Positions 16,374 through 26,400 of a stretch of DNA of 64,000 nt are shown piece by piece. The notes beneath the pieces are model-generated. The model saw only the letters and a list, made by a program, of their open reading frames with translations, did not search any database and was not told where the DNA came from. This stretch comes from an uncultured Gammaproteobacteria bacterium (GTDB lineage: Bacteria > Pseudomonadota > Gammaproteobacteria > Pseudomonadales > Porticoccaceae): NCBI GenBank assembly GCA_913058345.1, contig CAJXQR010000001.1:186001-250000 (forward strand), given 5' to 3'. Within the stretch, counting starts at the first letter, position 1, and the number at the start of each line of letters is the position of its first letter. A program made the translations under genes and the position numbers.

Positions 16374-16681
16374 TGTGTAACACTCTTTTTCGCCGGTGGC
16401 TGTGTGAGGTTTCGCTACAGCTTGCCTCGCGTTGAGTTTTCAGTAACGGCTTTTGCCACTGTTCAGTGTCGTATCAGTTATAAGTAAGGGTTGTGATTGC
16501 TTTTATTATGTTGATCATGGTTCTCGTTAAATATGGTTCTAAAGTTAAGTCAGTCGTTTTTTAAAGAGTCCGTTGACCATTGATCGTGGAGTAAGGTTTT
16601 CTGGCACTCATTTCTAAGCACAGGCGTGTTGTCCTTACTGCATTTGGAGTCTGTTAGGTAGCATTGAAACCTTATTGGCGC

Positions 16682-16759
16682 GCACTAGATATAGTGCTTG
16701 CTTCAGTAGAGATACAAGATAGGCTGTTTTGAGATGGAAAGCAATACAAGATGTGCTGT
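16682..16759 (-). promoter_or_regulatory. Cluster of three candidate NrdR boxes upstream of nrdA
   Basis: Box 1, GCACTAGATATAGTGC (16682-16697), matches 13 of 16 positions of the published NrdR consensus acaCwAtATaTwGtgt. Boxes 2 and 3, ATACAAGATAGGCTGT (16712-16727) and ATACAAGATGTGCTGT (16744-16759), match it less well but are 14/16 identical to each other. They begin 32 bp apart, about three helical turns, which is the spacing known for paired NrdR boxes. No other gene is downstream on this strand except nrdAB. Confidence 0.45.
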
Positions 16760-17022
16760 TAATTGGGTTTTTATGAACAATGCCTTACCCTTGGTTTCAC
16801 TATAAAACTTGCTCAATTCAAGACTTCCGTCACAAGCGCTCAGTAGTGAAAGTAGTCACTTACAGAGTGAAAAATACTTGCTTTTTTTCGATCTGAATAC
16901 TGTAAGAAAGCGCTTCATGCGGTGCCGATTCTTTTATTAGCAGAGGCAGTTAATGGTTTGCCTGGCGACATCAACTCTTGCGACGGGAGAGTTTAGTTCC
17001 CATTGAATTTTTAACGTATTGT

Positions 17023-17937
<915 letters not shown>

Positions 17938-17968
17938 GGCGAATTCCCCCAGCGAGCGCTGTTGCCCA

Positions 17969-19138
17969 CTAAAAATCTTTAATTAAAGGCGCGAGTATAT
18001 TGACCAATGTCTCTGCTTGCTCGTCATTAAGCACCAGTGGTGGCAAGAGGCGAATAACGTTACCAGCAGTAACGTTAATAAGCAGCCCCTGATCAGCAGC
18101 TCGTGCAACCAGTTCGGCGCAGGGCTTGTTGAGCTCAATGCCAATCATTAAGCCACTGCCGCGTATATCTTGCACCGTTTCACAGTCGACGAGTGCGCTA
18201 CTAAAGGCTTGTAGTAGCTGCGTACCGAGTTCGCTTGCGCGCTGAGCCAATTGTTCATTTTCAATGGTTTCAATGGCGGCCAGTGCCGCTGCGCAGGCGA
18301 TGGGGTTGCCACCAAAAGTCGAGCCGTGATTGCCGGGTTGCATGAGTTCAGCGGCAGGACCGTGGCTCAAGCAGGCTCCGATAGGAACGCCGTTGGCAAG
18401 GCCTTTGGCGATGGTAACTACGTCGGGCAGAATATTGTGCTGCTGATAGTGAAAGAACGTACCAGTGCGACCGTTCGCGGTTTGAATTTCATCCAGCATT
18501 AACAACCAGCCTTTGGTATCACACAGGACGCGCAATTGCTGCAGGTAGTCGGGGGCGGGGATGTTGATGCCGCCTTCACCCTGTATAGGCTCAACTAACA
18601 CGGCGACGATATTGGGATTGTTTTCGCCAATAGCCTGTATAGCCTCAATATCATTAAACGGAGCGCGGGAAAACCCTCTCACTAGTGGTTCAAAGCCGGC
18701 GTGTACTTTACGGTTGCCAGTCGCCGTCAGAGTGGCAAGGGTGCGGCCATGAAAGGCCTGATCAGTGACAATAATGGTCGGCAGATCAACCCCCTTTGCA
18801 TGGCCATGGAGGCGGGCGATTTTAATAGCCGCTTCGTTGGCTTCCGCGCCGGAGTTGGAGAAAAACATATTGCGCATACCCGAGAGGGCGCTGAGTTTAT
18901 CGGCCAATGCCTCCTGAGCAGGAATATTGTAGAGATTGGAACAATGGGCGAGGGTTTGTGCCTGATCGGTAACGGCTGCGGTGACAGCGGGGTGGGCATG
19001 ACCCAGCCCACACACTGCGATACCGGCGAGAGCATCGAGATATTTTTTGCCGTGGTCGTCCCACACGTAGGCGCCTTCACCTTTCACGAGGGTCAGGGCG
19101 CGTTGTCCGTAAGTGTTCATTAGTGAGTTACTCGTCAT
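17969..19138 (-). CDS. argD: Acetylornithine/succinyldiaminopimelate aminotransferase
   Basis: A 389-residue PLP-dependent class III aminotransferase that converts N-acetylglutamate semialdehyde to N-acetylornithine. Many family members also act in lysine synthesis. Visible features are [16 protein letters not shown] (cofactor phosphate region), [32 protein letters not shown] and the PLP lysine in [15 protein letters not shown]. The start at 19138 fits related proteins; an internal ATG at 19120 is possible. It is the first gene of an argD-argF unit. A hairpin terminator and a short open frame lie just upstream on the same strand. Confidence 0.95.
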   Translation of the reverse strand: MTSNSLMNTYGQRALTLVKGEGAYVWDDHGKKYLDALAGIAVCGLGHAHPAVTAAVTDQAQTLAHCSNLYNIPAQEALADKLSALSGMRNMFFSNSGAEANEAAIKIARLHGHAKGVDLPTIIVTDQAFHGRTLATLTATGNRKVHAGFEPLVRGFSRAPFNDIEAIQAIGENNPNIVAVLVEPIQGEGGINIPAPDYLQQLRVLCDTKGWLLMLDEIQTANGRTGTFFHYQQHNILPDVVTIAKGLANGVPIGACLSHGPAAELMQPGNHGSTFGGNPIACAAALAAIETIENEQLAQRASELGTQLLQAFSSALVDCETVQDIRGSGLMIGIELNKPCAELVARAADQGLLINVTAGNVIRLLPPLVLNDEQAETLVNILAPLIKDF

Positions 19139-19188
19139 GGCTTGCTCAAGGATGTCTGTTTAGTCAAGTGTCCGGCAAAAGTTGCGCC

Positions 19189-19215
19189 AAAAAAATAGGC
19201 GGCACTAAGCCGCCC
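19189..19215 (-). terminator. Rho-independent terminator upstream of argD
   Basis: On the minus strand GGCGGC-TTAGT-GCCGCC is followed by TATTTTTTT. It sits 50 bp upstream of the argD start, in the direction of argD transcription. It would either end a now-decayed upstream gene or act as an attenuator in an argD leader. Confidence 0.65.
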
Positions 19216-19232
19216 GAAAAAAGCGAATCATA

Positions 19233-19310
19233 TTAATTAGCTTTATGGGCCTTGGCAATAGCATTGATGGCCTTTTTGTGACTGATATAACTTAGTTGCG
19301 TGAGCTGGCG
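19233..19310 (-). pseudogene. Possible C-terminal remnant or leader frame upstream of argD
   Basis: A 25-codon open frame ends YISHKKAINAIAKAHKAN and TAA, about 20 bp before the terminator at 19189-19215. It has no start codon in frame: a TGA precedes it. An ATG pair at 19312-19320 lies in another frame. The gene-end-plus-terminator layout suggests the tail of a lost gene. The protein is not recognised. Confidence 0.25.
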
Positions 19311-19402
19311 TCATGATCATTTGATTATCGGCGTTTCTTTTTTGATTGAAAACAGTTAGAATAACCGAGTGTTTTGCTAGGTTATTACTTGAGGTGCTTT
19401 AA

Positions 19403-19732
19403 ATGGACGTGCTGGATACTATCCGCGATCAAATCGAAACCAATCCCGTTATTGTTTACATGAAGGGGTCTCCCAATCAGCCCCAGTGTGGCTTTTCAGC
19501 GCGTACTGTACAGGCTTTGATGGCCTGCGGTGAGCGTTTTGCCTATGTCGACATTCTGTCAAACCCGGAAATACGCAGTAAGCTACCCGAATATGCTAAC
19601 TGGCCAACGTTTCCACAGCTGTGGGTCGGCGGTGAGCTAATTGGTGGTTGTGACATTGTGACTGAAATGCATGAAAAGGGGGAGTTGCAGCCTTTGGTTA
19701 AGGAGGCGGCATTACCTGCTGATGATGCCTAG
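19403..19732 (+). CDS. grxD: Monothiol glutaredoxin (Grx4/GrxD, CGFS type)
   Basis: A 109-residue monothiol glutaredoxin. The CGFS active site is visible in PQCGFSARTVQAL (about residues 28-40), preceded by the glutathione-contact stretch VIVYMKGSP. Further on are the cis-proline region WPTFPQLWVGGELIGGCDI (about 73-91) and a C-terminal helix. CGFS glutaredoxins carry and deliver [2Fe-2S] clusters with glutathione and BolA partners in the cytoplasm. It is monocistronic and ends in a strong terminator 45 bp downstream, shared with the convergent rnt gene. Confidence 0.96.
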   Translation: MDVLDTIRDQIETNPVIVYMKGSPNQPQCGFSARTVQALMACGERFAYVDILSNPEIRSKLPEYANWPTFPQLWVGGELIGGCDIVTEMHEKGELQPLVKEAALPADDA

Positions 19733-19773
19733 CCCTTGGGCGAAGCCGTTGATCTAAACATAAGGATCAGGCA

Positions 19774-19805
19774 ATAAAAAGCGGGTAACTCCCGCTTTTT
19801 TATTG
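19774..19805. terminator. Bidirectional terminator between grxD and rnt
   Basis: AAAAAGCGGG-TAACT-CCCGCTTTTT is a ten-base stem with a five-base loop, flanked by A- and T-runs. It can therefore terminate transcription from both convergent genes. Confidence 0.9.
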
Positions 19806-19830
19806 TCTGCAATTTAACGAAATCCCAGGC

Positions 19831-20493
19831 TTAAGCTGGCTTCCAGCCACCTAATTCACGCCATCGATTGACAATCGCACAAAATAATTCCGCCGTGCGT
19901 TCGGCATCGTAGGCAGCACTATGTGCCTCTTTATTGCTAAAGGGGATGCCGGCCGACTGACAAGCCCGTGCCAGCACAGTCTGCCCGTAGGCTAGCCCCC
20001 CGAGGGTCGCGGTGTCGAAGCAGGAAAAGGGGTGAAAGGGATTGCGCTTAATCTGACTGCGGTTGACAGCAGCGTTTACAAAGCCGAGATCGAAATGGGC
20101 ATTGTGAGCAACGATCACGGCGCGGGTGCAATGGTGCTCGCTGATGTTATGGCGAATTTCTTGAAAAATATCGCGCAGGGCGTCCTTCTCACTCATTGCG
20201 TCGCGGTTGGGATCGTCAGGGTTAATGCCGGTAAATTCGAGGGCGGCATCGTCACAGATAGTATCGACGTGGGGAACGATATTGCGGGCTATGGTTCTAT
20301 CGCGGATCAGGAGGCCTGAATCGTCCATCACGAGGGATACAGCGGCGATTTCCAGTAGGGCATGCTTGTCAGACTCAAAACCACCGGTTTCAACATCAAT
20401 CACTACGGGCAGAAAACCACGGAAGCGTTCGGCAATAAATTCACCACCAAAGTCGCCCATAGAAGCAGCGGCGGGCATACTCATGTCGTCCAT
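19831..20493 (-). CDS. rnt: Ribonuclease T
   Basis: A 220-residue DEDDh exonuclease that trims 3' ends of tRNAs and other stable RNAs. The start is set at the ATG at 20493 (MDDMSMPAAASMG), because GGAG lies 6 bases upstream. A longer frame overlaps pyrC by about 100 bases. The four acidic residues and histidine are in place: VIDVETGGF (D and E), VAHNAHFDLGFVN (D) and HSAAYDAERTAEL (H and D). FRGFLPVVIDVETGG is diagnostic of the RNase T family. The GGAG is the GGA GAA of the last pyrC codons, so rnt translation is coupled to pyrC. Confidence 0.94.
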   Translation of the reverse strand: MDDMSMPAAASMGDFGGEFIAERFRGFLPVVIDVETGGFESDKHALLEIAAVSLVMDDSGLLIRDRTIARNIVPHVDTICDDAALEFTGINPDDPNRDAMSEKDALRDIFQEIRHNISEHHCTRAVIVAHNAHFDLGFVNAAVNRSQIKRNPFHPFSCFDTATLGGLAYGQTVLARACQSAGIPFSNKEAHSAAYDAERTAELFCAIVNRWRELGGWKPA

Positions 20494-20494
20494 T

Positions 20495-21553
20495 TTATTC
20501 TCCATCGACAACGGCCCATTGTAGGGTTTCAGACGCGTAAAAGGGCACCATGGGGTCTCCACCAAGTTGTGTCGTTGCAGGTAGTTGCCAGGGGGCACGG
20601 CGCAGGGTTAATTTTTTTTGATTGACGGGCAGGCCGTAAAAACTCGGGCCGAAGTGGCTGGCGAAATTATCGAGTTTATCCAGTGCGCCAGCACGATCAA
20701 AGGCCTCGGCATAGAGTTCGATAGCCGCATGGTGTGAGTAACAGCCGGCACAACCACAAGCGTTTTCTTTTTTGTTTTGTGGGTGGGGAGCGGAGTCAGT
20801 ACCGAGAAAAAATTGACCACTATCGCTGGTCGCAGCTTCAATTAATGCTTGTTGGTGGCTTGAGCGTTTCAAAATGGGCAGGCAATAATTGTGAGGGCGA
20901 ATGCCGCCCGCTAGTAAATCGTTGCGGTTATAGAGCAAATGTTGAGGCGTGATAGTGGCGGCTAAATTTTCGCCGCCACTAGCCACAAACTGAGCGCTCT
21001 GTGCTGTAGTGATATGTTCGAGCACAATTTTTAAACCTGGGAACTGGACGCAGAGCGGGTTAAGTGTGCGCTCAATAAAGACGGCTTCCCGATCAAAAAT
21101 ATCGATGTGGGCATCAGTCACTTCGCCGTGCAATAACAGGGGTAAACCGCATTTCTGCATGCGCTCTAGCACCGGATATACTTTTTTTATATCGGTGACA
21201 CCGGAGTCTGAATTGGTGGTTGCCCCGGCGGGGTAGTATTTAATGGCGTGGATAAAACCACTGTTGATGGCGCGGTCAATTTCATCCGCCGGGGTGTTGT
21301 CCGTTAAATAGAGTACCATCAACGGTTGCCAGTCATTGCCTTTAGGACGGGCGGCAAGAATACGCTCGCGATAGTCGGCGGCTTGCGCGGTGGTGATAAC
21401 TGGCGGCGCCAGGTTGGGCATAACAATGGCGCGGGCGAAGTGACGTGCGACGTCGCTGACAGTGTGGTGCAGGGCTGGGCCGTCACGCAAGTGCAGATGC
21501 CAGTCATCGGGTTGTGTAATGGTGAGTGTGTCGAGAGTTAAAGTTGTAGACAT
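20495..21553 (-). CDS. pyrC: Dihydroorotase
   Basis: A 352-residue zinc amidohydrolase of pyrimidine synthesis that cyclises carbamoyl aspartate to dihydroorotate. Visible motifs are [10 protein letters not shown] (HxH metal ligands, about residues 17-26), [16 protein letters not shown] (carboxylated lysine), [16 protein letters not shown] (His) and FLGTDSAPH (Asp). Size and motifs place it with the single-domain E. coli-type enzyme. Its last codons supply the ribosome site of rnt, so the two form a pyrC-rnt operon. No other pyrimidine gene is near. Confidence 0.97.
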   Translation of the reverse strand: MSTTLTLDTLTITQPDDWHLHLRDGPALHHTVSDVARHFARAIVMPNLAPPVITTAQAADYRERILAARPKGNDWQPLMVLYLTDNTPADEIDRAINSGFIHAIKYYPAGATTNSDSGVTDIKKVYPVLERMQKCGLPLLLHGEVTDAHIDIFDREAVFIERTLNPLCVQFPGLKIVLEHITTAQSAQFVASGGENLAATITPQHLLYNRNDLLAGGIRPHNYCLPILKRSSHQQALIEAATSDSGQFFLGTDSAPHPQNKKENACGCAGCYSHHAAIELYAEAFDRAGALDKLDNFASHFGPSFYGLPVNQKKLTLRRAPWQLPATTQLGGDPMVPFYASETLQWAVVDGE

Positions 21554-21716
21554 TATTTACCGGCGAGCTTGCTTGCTGACTTGAAGAACGGCCATCCTAC
21601 CGGAAAGCTACGGTACAGGACAGGCTTCTATCAGCATCGAGCGCTATCAAAAAGGCGGAGCAAGGTTTAGAATTTAAGTTTATTCAGTTGCTTCTATTCA
21701 TTCCAGGAGATTGTTT

Positions 21717-22928
21717 GTGTCCGATATTAAAAAAGTGGTCTTAGCCTATTCCGGAGGGCTCGATACCTCGGTGATTGTCCGCTGGTTGCAAGAGACGTAT
21801 CAATGTGAAGTGGTAACTTTTACGGCAGATATTGGACAGGGCGAAGAAGTCGAGCCGGCACGGGCGAAGGCTAAAGCTCTGGGTATTGAAGAGATTTATA
21901 TTGATGATTTGCGCGAAGAGTTTGTGCGTGACTTTGTTTACCCCATGTTTCGCGCCAATACGATTTATGAAGGTGAATACCTGCTCGGCACCTCCATTGC
22001 GAGACCATTAATCGCTAAGCGTTTAATTGAAATTGCTAATGAAACCGGGGCCGATGCTATTTCTCATGGCGCCACCGGCAAGGGGAATGATCAGGTGCGT
22101 TTTGAGTTGGGTGCCTACGCTTTAAAGCCGGGGGTTAAGGTCATTGCGCCCTGGCGTGAGTGGGACTTAACCTCTCGCGATACGCTGATGGCCTATTGTG
22201 CAGAGCACGATATCCCCGTCGATTTTTCATCCAGTAAAAAGAAGTCACCCTATTCGATGGATGCCAACTTGCTGCATATTTCTTATGAGGGTGGTGTGCT
22301 TGAAGAGCCCTGGGCTGAAGCCGAAGAGTCAATGTGGCGCTGGAGTGTGTCACCCGAAGCGGCACCTGATAAACCTCTGTATATGGAATTAAGCTTTGAA
22401 AAAGGCGATATCGTTGCCATTGATGGTAAGTCAATGACACCGGCTGAGGTGTTGACACTACTTAATAAAATAGGTGGCGCCAACGGCATTGGCCGTGCCG
22501 ATATTGTTGAAAATCGCTATGTGGGGATGAAGGCGCGAGGCTGTTATGAGACGCCCGGGGGCACCATTATGCTCAAAGCCCACCGGGCGATAGAGTCTAT
22601 TACCCTTGACCGGGAGGTGGCACACTTGAAAGATGAATTGATGCCCCGTTACGCCAGCCTGATTTACAACGGCTACTGGTGGTCCCCAGAGCGTGAAATG
22701 CTACAAACGATGATTGATGAGTCCCAGCGATATGTAAACGGTGTGGTTCGCCTGAAGCTTTACAAGGGCAATGTGATAGTTATCGGGCGTAAATCGGAAG
22801 ATAGTTTATTTGATGAACGTATTGCGACCTTCGATGACGATGCGGGTGCTTACGACCAGCAAGATGCAGAAGGCTTTATTAAGCTTAATGCCTTGCGCTT
22901 GCGTATTGCAGCTAATAAAAACCGCTAG
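21717..22928 (+). CDS. argG: Argininosuccinate synthase
   Basis: A 403-residue enzyme that condenses citrulline and aspartate using ATP in arginine synthesis. The preferred start is GTG at 21717 ([18 protein letters not shown]), 7-8 bases after AGGAGA; an in-frame TTG at 21711 is too close to that site. The PP-loop AYSGGLDTS (about residues 9-17), [15 protein letters not shown] (about 114-128) and APWREW are intact. It stands alone, with no argH next to it, and the cbb3 oxidase locus follows after 157 bp. Confidence 0.97.
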   Translation: MSDIKKVVLAYSGGLDTSVIVRWLQETYQCEVVTFTADIGQGEEVEPARAKAKALGIEEIYIDDLREEFVRDFVYPMFRANTIYEGEYLLGTSIARPLIAKRLIEIANETGADAISHGATGKGNDQVRFELGAYALKPGVKVIAPWREWDLTSRDTLMAYCAEHDIPVDFSSSKKKSPYSMDANLLHISYEGGVLEEPWAEAEESMWRWSVSPEAAPDKPLYMELSFEKGDIVAIDGKSMTPAEVLTLLNKIGGANGIGRADIVENRYVGMKARGCYETPGGTIMLKAHRAIESITLDREVAHLKDELMPRYASLIYNGYWWSPEREMLQTMIDESQRYVNGVVRLKLYKGNVIVIGRKSEDSLFDERIATFDDDAGAYDQQDAEGFIKLNALRLRIAANKNR

Positions 22929-22982
22929 TAATTAACACTATTGCAAATAGTCATGGACAACCTGTTTGAGGCAATCGGTTAA

Positions 22983-22996
22983 TTGATATATATCAT
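22983..22996. promoter_or_regulatory. FNR/ANR box upstream of ccoN
   Basis: TTGATATATATCAT matches the FNR/ANR consensus TTGAT-N4-ATCAA at 9 of 10 defined positions. It lies 90 bp before ccoN. Downstream are two possible -10 elements: AATAAT near 23019, which puts the box near -41.5, and TATAAT at 23034, which puts it near -56. This fits the known low-oxygen control of cbb3 oxidases. Arms AGCGGCG/CGCCGCT (23002-23033) form a hairpin over the same promoter. Confidence 0.7.
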
Positions 22997-23085
22997 GTTA
23001 TAGCGGCGTTCGATCACTAATAATTGCGCCGCTTATAATTTAACTGTGTAAGTTCTCCTCCCTTTTCTTATCAAGGAAATACAAA

Positions 23086-24528
23086 ATGAGCGTTGTTAGC
23101 CTTGCGAATACCACCCCCACATACAACATAAGGGTGGTCAAGCAATTTGCTATCATGACCATTGTTTGGGGTGTCGTCGGTATGTTGGTGGGTGTGATTC
23201 TCGCCGCCGAAATGATATGGCCCGATTTGAATATGGGAATACCCTGGCTGCATTTCGGGCGCCTGAGACCGCTACACACCAATGCAGTAATTTTTGCTTT
23301 TGGCGGCTGTGCACTATTTTCAAGCTCTTACTACGTCGTACAAAAAACCTGTCAGGCGAGGTTGATATTGCCAGGGCTTGCGGCCTTCACTTTTTGGGGC
23401 TGGCAGTTAGTCATTGTTGCGGCGGTCATCACTTTGCCCATGGGTTTGACGACCACGAAAGAGTACGCCGAATTGGAATGGCCTATCGATATATTGATTA
23501 CAGTCGTATGGCTTTCTTATGCCGTTGTATTTTTCGGCACTATCGCAAAACGGCAAACCTCTCATATTTATGTCGCTAACTGGTTCTTCGGGGCCTTTAT
23601 TCTCTCCATTGCCATGTTGCATGTGGTCAATAGTGCCGCCATCCCTGTGTCGCTGTTTAAATCCTATTCGGTGTACGCTGGCACTATCGATGCCATGGTG
23701 CAGTGGTGGTACGGACACAATGCGGTGGGCTTCTTTTTAACAGCGGGCTTCCTTGGCATGATGTATTACTTCGTGCCCAAGCAGGCGGGACGGCCTGTCT
23801 ACTCCTACCGCCTGTCCATCGTCCATTTCTGGGCCTTGGTTGCGGTTTATGTTTGGGCCGGCCCGCACCACCTGCATTACTCGGCTCTGCCGGACTGGGC
23901 GCAAAGCCTGGGTATGGTGATGTCGCTGATACTGTTGGCGCCATCATGGGGTGGCATGATTAACGGTATTATGACGTTGTCCGGAGCCTGGGGTAAGTTG
24001 CGCACCGATCCGACTCTACGCTTTCTGGTGGTATCACTTTCTTTCTACGGCATGGCGACCTTTGAAGGTCCTATGATGGCTATTAAGACGGTGAATGCTT
24101 TGTCCCACAATACAGACTGGACTATTGGTCATGTGCATTCCGGTGCTTTGGGTTGGGTGGCGATGATTTCGATAGGCAGTATGTATCACTTGTTTCCTGT
24201 GCTCTTTGAAAAACCGAAGATGTACAGCATCAAATTGATTAACACCCACTTCTGGCTGGCGACCATGGGCACCGTACTTTACATAGCTTCTATGTGGGTT
24301 AATGGCATTGCTCAGGGTTTGATGTGGCGAGCTTTCAATACCGATGGCACATTGACGTATAGCTTCGCTGAATCTATTGAAGTGAGTATGCCTGGTTATT
24401 ACGTGCGCTTGTTGGGTGGTGGCATGTTCCTCCTCGGTATGGTGGTGATGGCCTTTAACGTTTGGATGACCTGTCGAGGGCCAGGTATTACAAGAACCGA
24501 TGACCGTCAAGCCACGGCCACAGTGTAG
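23086..24528 (+). CDS. ccoN: cbb3-type cytochrome c oxidase subunit I
   Basis: The 480-residue catalytic subunit, a 12-helix inner-membrane protein that binds haem b and the haem b3-CuB centre and reduces oxygen with high affinity. Diagnostic stretches are [17 protein letters not shown] (a haem ligand His), [26 protein letters not shown] (the CuB His region), [25 protein letters not shown] (the HH pair) and [17 protein letters not shown]. It is the first gene of ccoNOQP, followed by the assembly genes ccoGHIS, and lies behind an FNR-type box. Confidence 0.98.
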   Translation: MSVVSLANTTPTYNIRVVKQFAIMTIVWGVVGMLVGVILAAEMIWPDLNMGIPWLHFGRLRPLHTNAVIFAFGGCALFSSSYYVVQKTCQARLILPGLAAFTFWGWQLVIVAAVITLPMGLTTTKEYAELEWPIDILITVVWLSYAVVFFGTIAKRQTSHIYVANWFFGAFILSIAMLHVVNSAAIPVSLFKSYSVYAGTIDAMVQWWYGHNAVGFFLTAGFLGMMYYFVPKQAGRPVYSYRLSIVHFWALVAVYVWAGPHHLHYSALPDWAQSLGMVMSLILLAPSWGGMINGIMTLSGAWGKLRTDPTLRFLVVSLSFYGMATFEGPMMAIKTVNALSHNTDWTIGHVHSGALGWVAMISIGSMYHLFPVLFEKPKMYSIKLINTHFWLATMGTVLYIASMWVNGIAQGLMWRAFNTDGTLTYSFAESIEVSMPGYYVRLLGGGMFLLGMVVMAFNVWMTCRGPGITRTDDRQATATV

Positions 24529-24538
24529 GGGCACGACG

Positions 24539-25153
24539 ATGAAGCATGAAATAGTTGAAAAAAATGTTGGTCTGTTGATTGTGCTGACCATAGTGGCGAT
24601 GAGTTTTGGCGGTTTAGCACAAATTGTTCCACTGTTTTTTATCGGATCGACAACCACCCCTATTACAGGTTTAAAACCACTTCCACCGCTAGTTCTCGAA
24701 GGGCGTGACATTTACATTCGGGAAGGCTGTCACGTATGTCATACCCAAATGGTTCGTCCTTTCCGCTCTGAAACTGAGCGTTACGGTCACTATACTGTAG
24801 CCGGTGAGCAGATTTACGAACACCCTTTTTTGTGGGGATCAAAGCGTACAGGCCCTGACTTAGCTCGTGTTGGTGCTCGTTACAGTGATGAGTGGCACCG
24901 GGCTCACCTCTACAATCCCCGGGATGTCGTACCTATTTCAAATATGCCGGGCTTTCCGTGGCTATTCCACAATGTCGTTACGGGCAAGGATACCGTAGCG
25001 AAAATGCGGGCACTGCGCACCGCGGGTGTGCCTTATACCGACAGCGATATTGAAAACGCACCAGCTGTTTTTGCTTCCGGCGAGGTAAAGGAGATTGATG
25101 CACTGGTGGCCTACCTCCAACAGCTAGGCACACTGATCAAACAGAAGCGTTAG
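24539..25153 (+). CDS. ccoO: cbb3-type cytochrome c oxidase subunit II (monohaem cytochrome c)
   Basis: A 204-residue membrane-anchored monohaem cytochrome c that passes electrons towards CcoN. The start is ATG at 24539 ([11 protein letters not shown]), preceded by AGGGG and 10 bp after ccoN. An upstream in-frame start would overlap ccoN. One N-terminal membrane helix (about residues 10-35) is followed by the haem motif CHVCH in [14 protein letters not shown] (about residues 65-78). A distal Met ligand is likely in [10 protein letters not shown]. The length is usual for the family. Confidence 0.97.
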   Translation: MKHEIVEKNVGLLIVLTIVAMSFGGLAQIVPLFFIGSTTTPITGLKPLPPLVLEGRDIYIREGCHVCHTQMVRPFRSETERYGHYTVAGEQIYEHPFLWGSKRTGPDLARVGARYSDEWHRAHLYNPRDVVPISNMPGFPWLFHNVVTGKDTVAKMRALRTAGVPYTDSDIENAPAVFASGEVKEIDALVAYLQQLGTLIKQKR

Positions 25154-25170
25154 GGCGTACAGGAGGGTAC

Positions 25171-25458
25171 ATGGATCAAGGTACATTAGAAGGTATTGGC
25201 ACTTTACTGGCGATGCTAGCGTTTATTGCCGTTTGTGTATGGGCTTACAGTGCACGAAATAAGGCGCGATTTGATGAAGCCGCTATGTTGCCATTTGCAG
25301 ATGAAGAGAAAGCTGATAAAGAAGAAGGGTCAAACGGTGACAAAACTGATGATGAAGACGAACCCGATGACGGTGACGAAACTGCTGACGATGACACCGC
25401 AGTTGATGATGAAACAGGTCGGCAGACAACAGAGAATAAGGTAGGAAAAAACCTATGA
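25171..25458 (+). CDS. ccoQ: CcoQ-like cbb3 oxidase subunit with a long acidic tail
   Basis: A 95-residue protein. The first 40 or so residues are a normal CcoQ/FixQ core: one membrane helix (GTLLAMLAFIAVCVWAYS) followed by ARFDEAAMLPFADEE. The remaining 50 or so residues form an unusual tail with more than 20 Asp/Glu, roughly doubling the usual 50-60-residue length. AGGAGGGT precedes the ATG. Its stop overlaps ccoP (ATGA). CcoQ stabilises the association of CcoP with the complex. The tail would lie in the cytoplasm. Confidence 0.9.
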   Translation: MDQGTLEGIGTLLAMLAFIAVCVWAYSARNKARFDEAAMLPFADEEKADKEEGSNGDKTDDEDEPDDGDETADDDTAVDDETGRQTTENKVGKNL

Positions 25459-26351
25459 GCACCTTCTGGAGTTTGTGGATTAGTATTATCACTATCATTA
25501 CCACCGTCGGTGTTTGTTGGGTATTACTCTCCAATCGAAAAGTGGTCGTCAAGGAAAAACCCAAAGATGGTGAAGCACCCAAAACCGGCCATGTCTACGA
25601 TGGTATTGAAGAGTACGACAATCCACTGCCGGGGTGGTGGTTCAATATGTTTGTGGGAACGGTGGTATTCACGATTATCTACTTGGTACTTTATCCCGGC
25701 ATGGGAAATTTCCCTGGGGTGCTAGGCTGGACTTCCGATGGGCAATGGCAGGAGCAAGAGAAAAAAGCAGAAGTTCGATTCGAAGCGGTTTACGCAACGT
25801 TTGATGGCTTATCTATAGAAGAGCTTTCTGTCAATCCCGAAGCTTTTAAGATTGGTCGCCGCCTGTTTGGTAATAATTGTGCGGTTTGCCACGGCAGTGA
25901 CGGGAGGGGTAGTTATGGCTTTCCCAATTTAACGGATGATGACTGGTTGTATGGTGGCACACCGGAAGCGATTGAGGCTTCTATTACCCATGGCCGCAGC
26001 GGCATGATGCCCGGCTGGGCCGCGGCGATTGGTGAAGAAGGTGTTAATCAGGTGACTGAGTATTTATTCAAACTGGGTGACAGTGAACATGACGCTAAGC
26101 TGGCGGAGGGTGGTGAAAAAGTGTTTGCTAGCTTCTGCGTTGCTTGTCACGGTGTCGGTGGCGAGGGAAATCAGGCTCTTGGCGCCCCGAATTTGACTGA
26201 CGATATTTGGTTGTATGGTCGTTCACCGGAATTGATAAAAACCACCATTCGTTCCGGACGCCAAGGCTTAATGCCCGCGCAAAGCGAACAGTTGCGCGAG
26301 AGTAAAATCCGTTTGTTGACAGCTTATGTTTACAGTCTGGCACATCAATAG
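25455..26351 (+). CDS. ccoP: cbb3-type cytochrome c oxidase subunit III (dihaem cytochrome c)
   Basis: A 298-residue dihaem subunit that receives electrons from soluble cytochromes. It has two membrane segments (about residues 4-24 and 60-82, the latter in FNMFVGTVVFTIIYLVLYPGMG). Two CxxCH haem sites follow: CAVCHGSDGRG (about residue 140) and CVACHGVGGEG (about residue 227), each followed by a PNLTDD-WLYGG type segment. The ATG overlaps the ccoQ stop by 4 bases, so translation is coupled. Confidence 0.98.
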   Translation: MSTFWSLWISIITIITTVGVCWVLLSNRKVVVKEKPKDGEAPKTGHVYDGIEEYDNPLPGWWFNMFVGTVVFTIIYLVLYPGMGNFPGVLGWTSDGQWQEQEKKAEVRFEAVYATFDGLSIEELSVNPEAFKIGRRLFGNNCAVCHGSDGRGSYGFPNLTDDDWLYGGTPEAIEASITHGRSGMMPGWAAAIGEEGVNQVTEYLFKLGDSEHDAKLAEGGEKVFASFCVACHGVGGEGNQALGAPNLTDDIWLYGRSPELIKTTIRSGRQGLMPAQSEQLRESKIRLLTAYVYSLAHQ

Positions 26352-26400
26352 CTTACGAAAAGTTTAGCCGCGTAGTGAATGTTGGCTGAGAGAGGCGACC

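Larger units (their letters stand above)
16287..17022. other. Regulatory gap of about 740 bp between argF and nrdA
   Basis: No gene is seen on either strand. Both flanking genes point the same way, so this is upstream of nrdA and downstream of argF. It contains the cluster of NrdR-like boxes at 16682-16759 and the proximal candidate promoter at 16344-16373. If transcription starts near the distal boxes, nrdA has a leader of about 400 bases. Confidence 0.5.

Noticed and set aside
24034-24711. 225-codon minus-strand frame across the ccoN-ccoO junction
   Set aside because: Antisense to two certain genes, with His/Ser/Thr-rich shadow composition.
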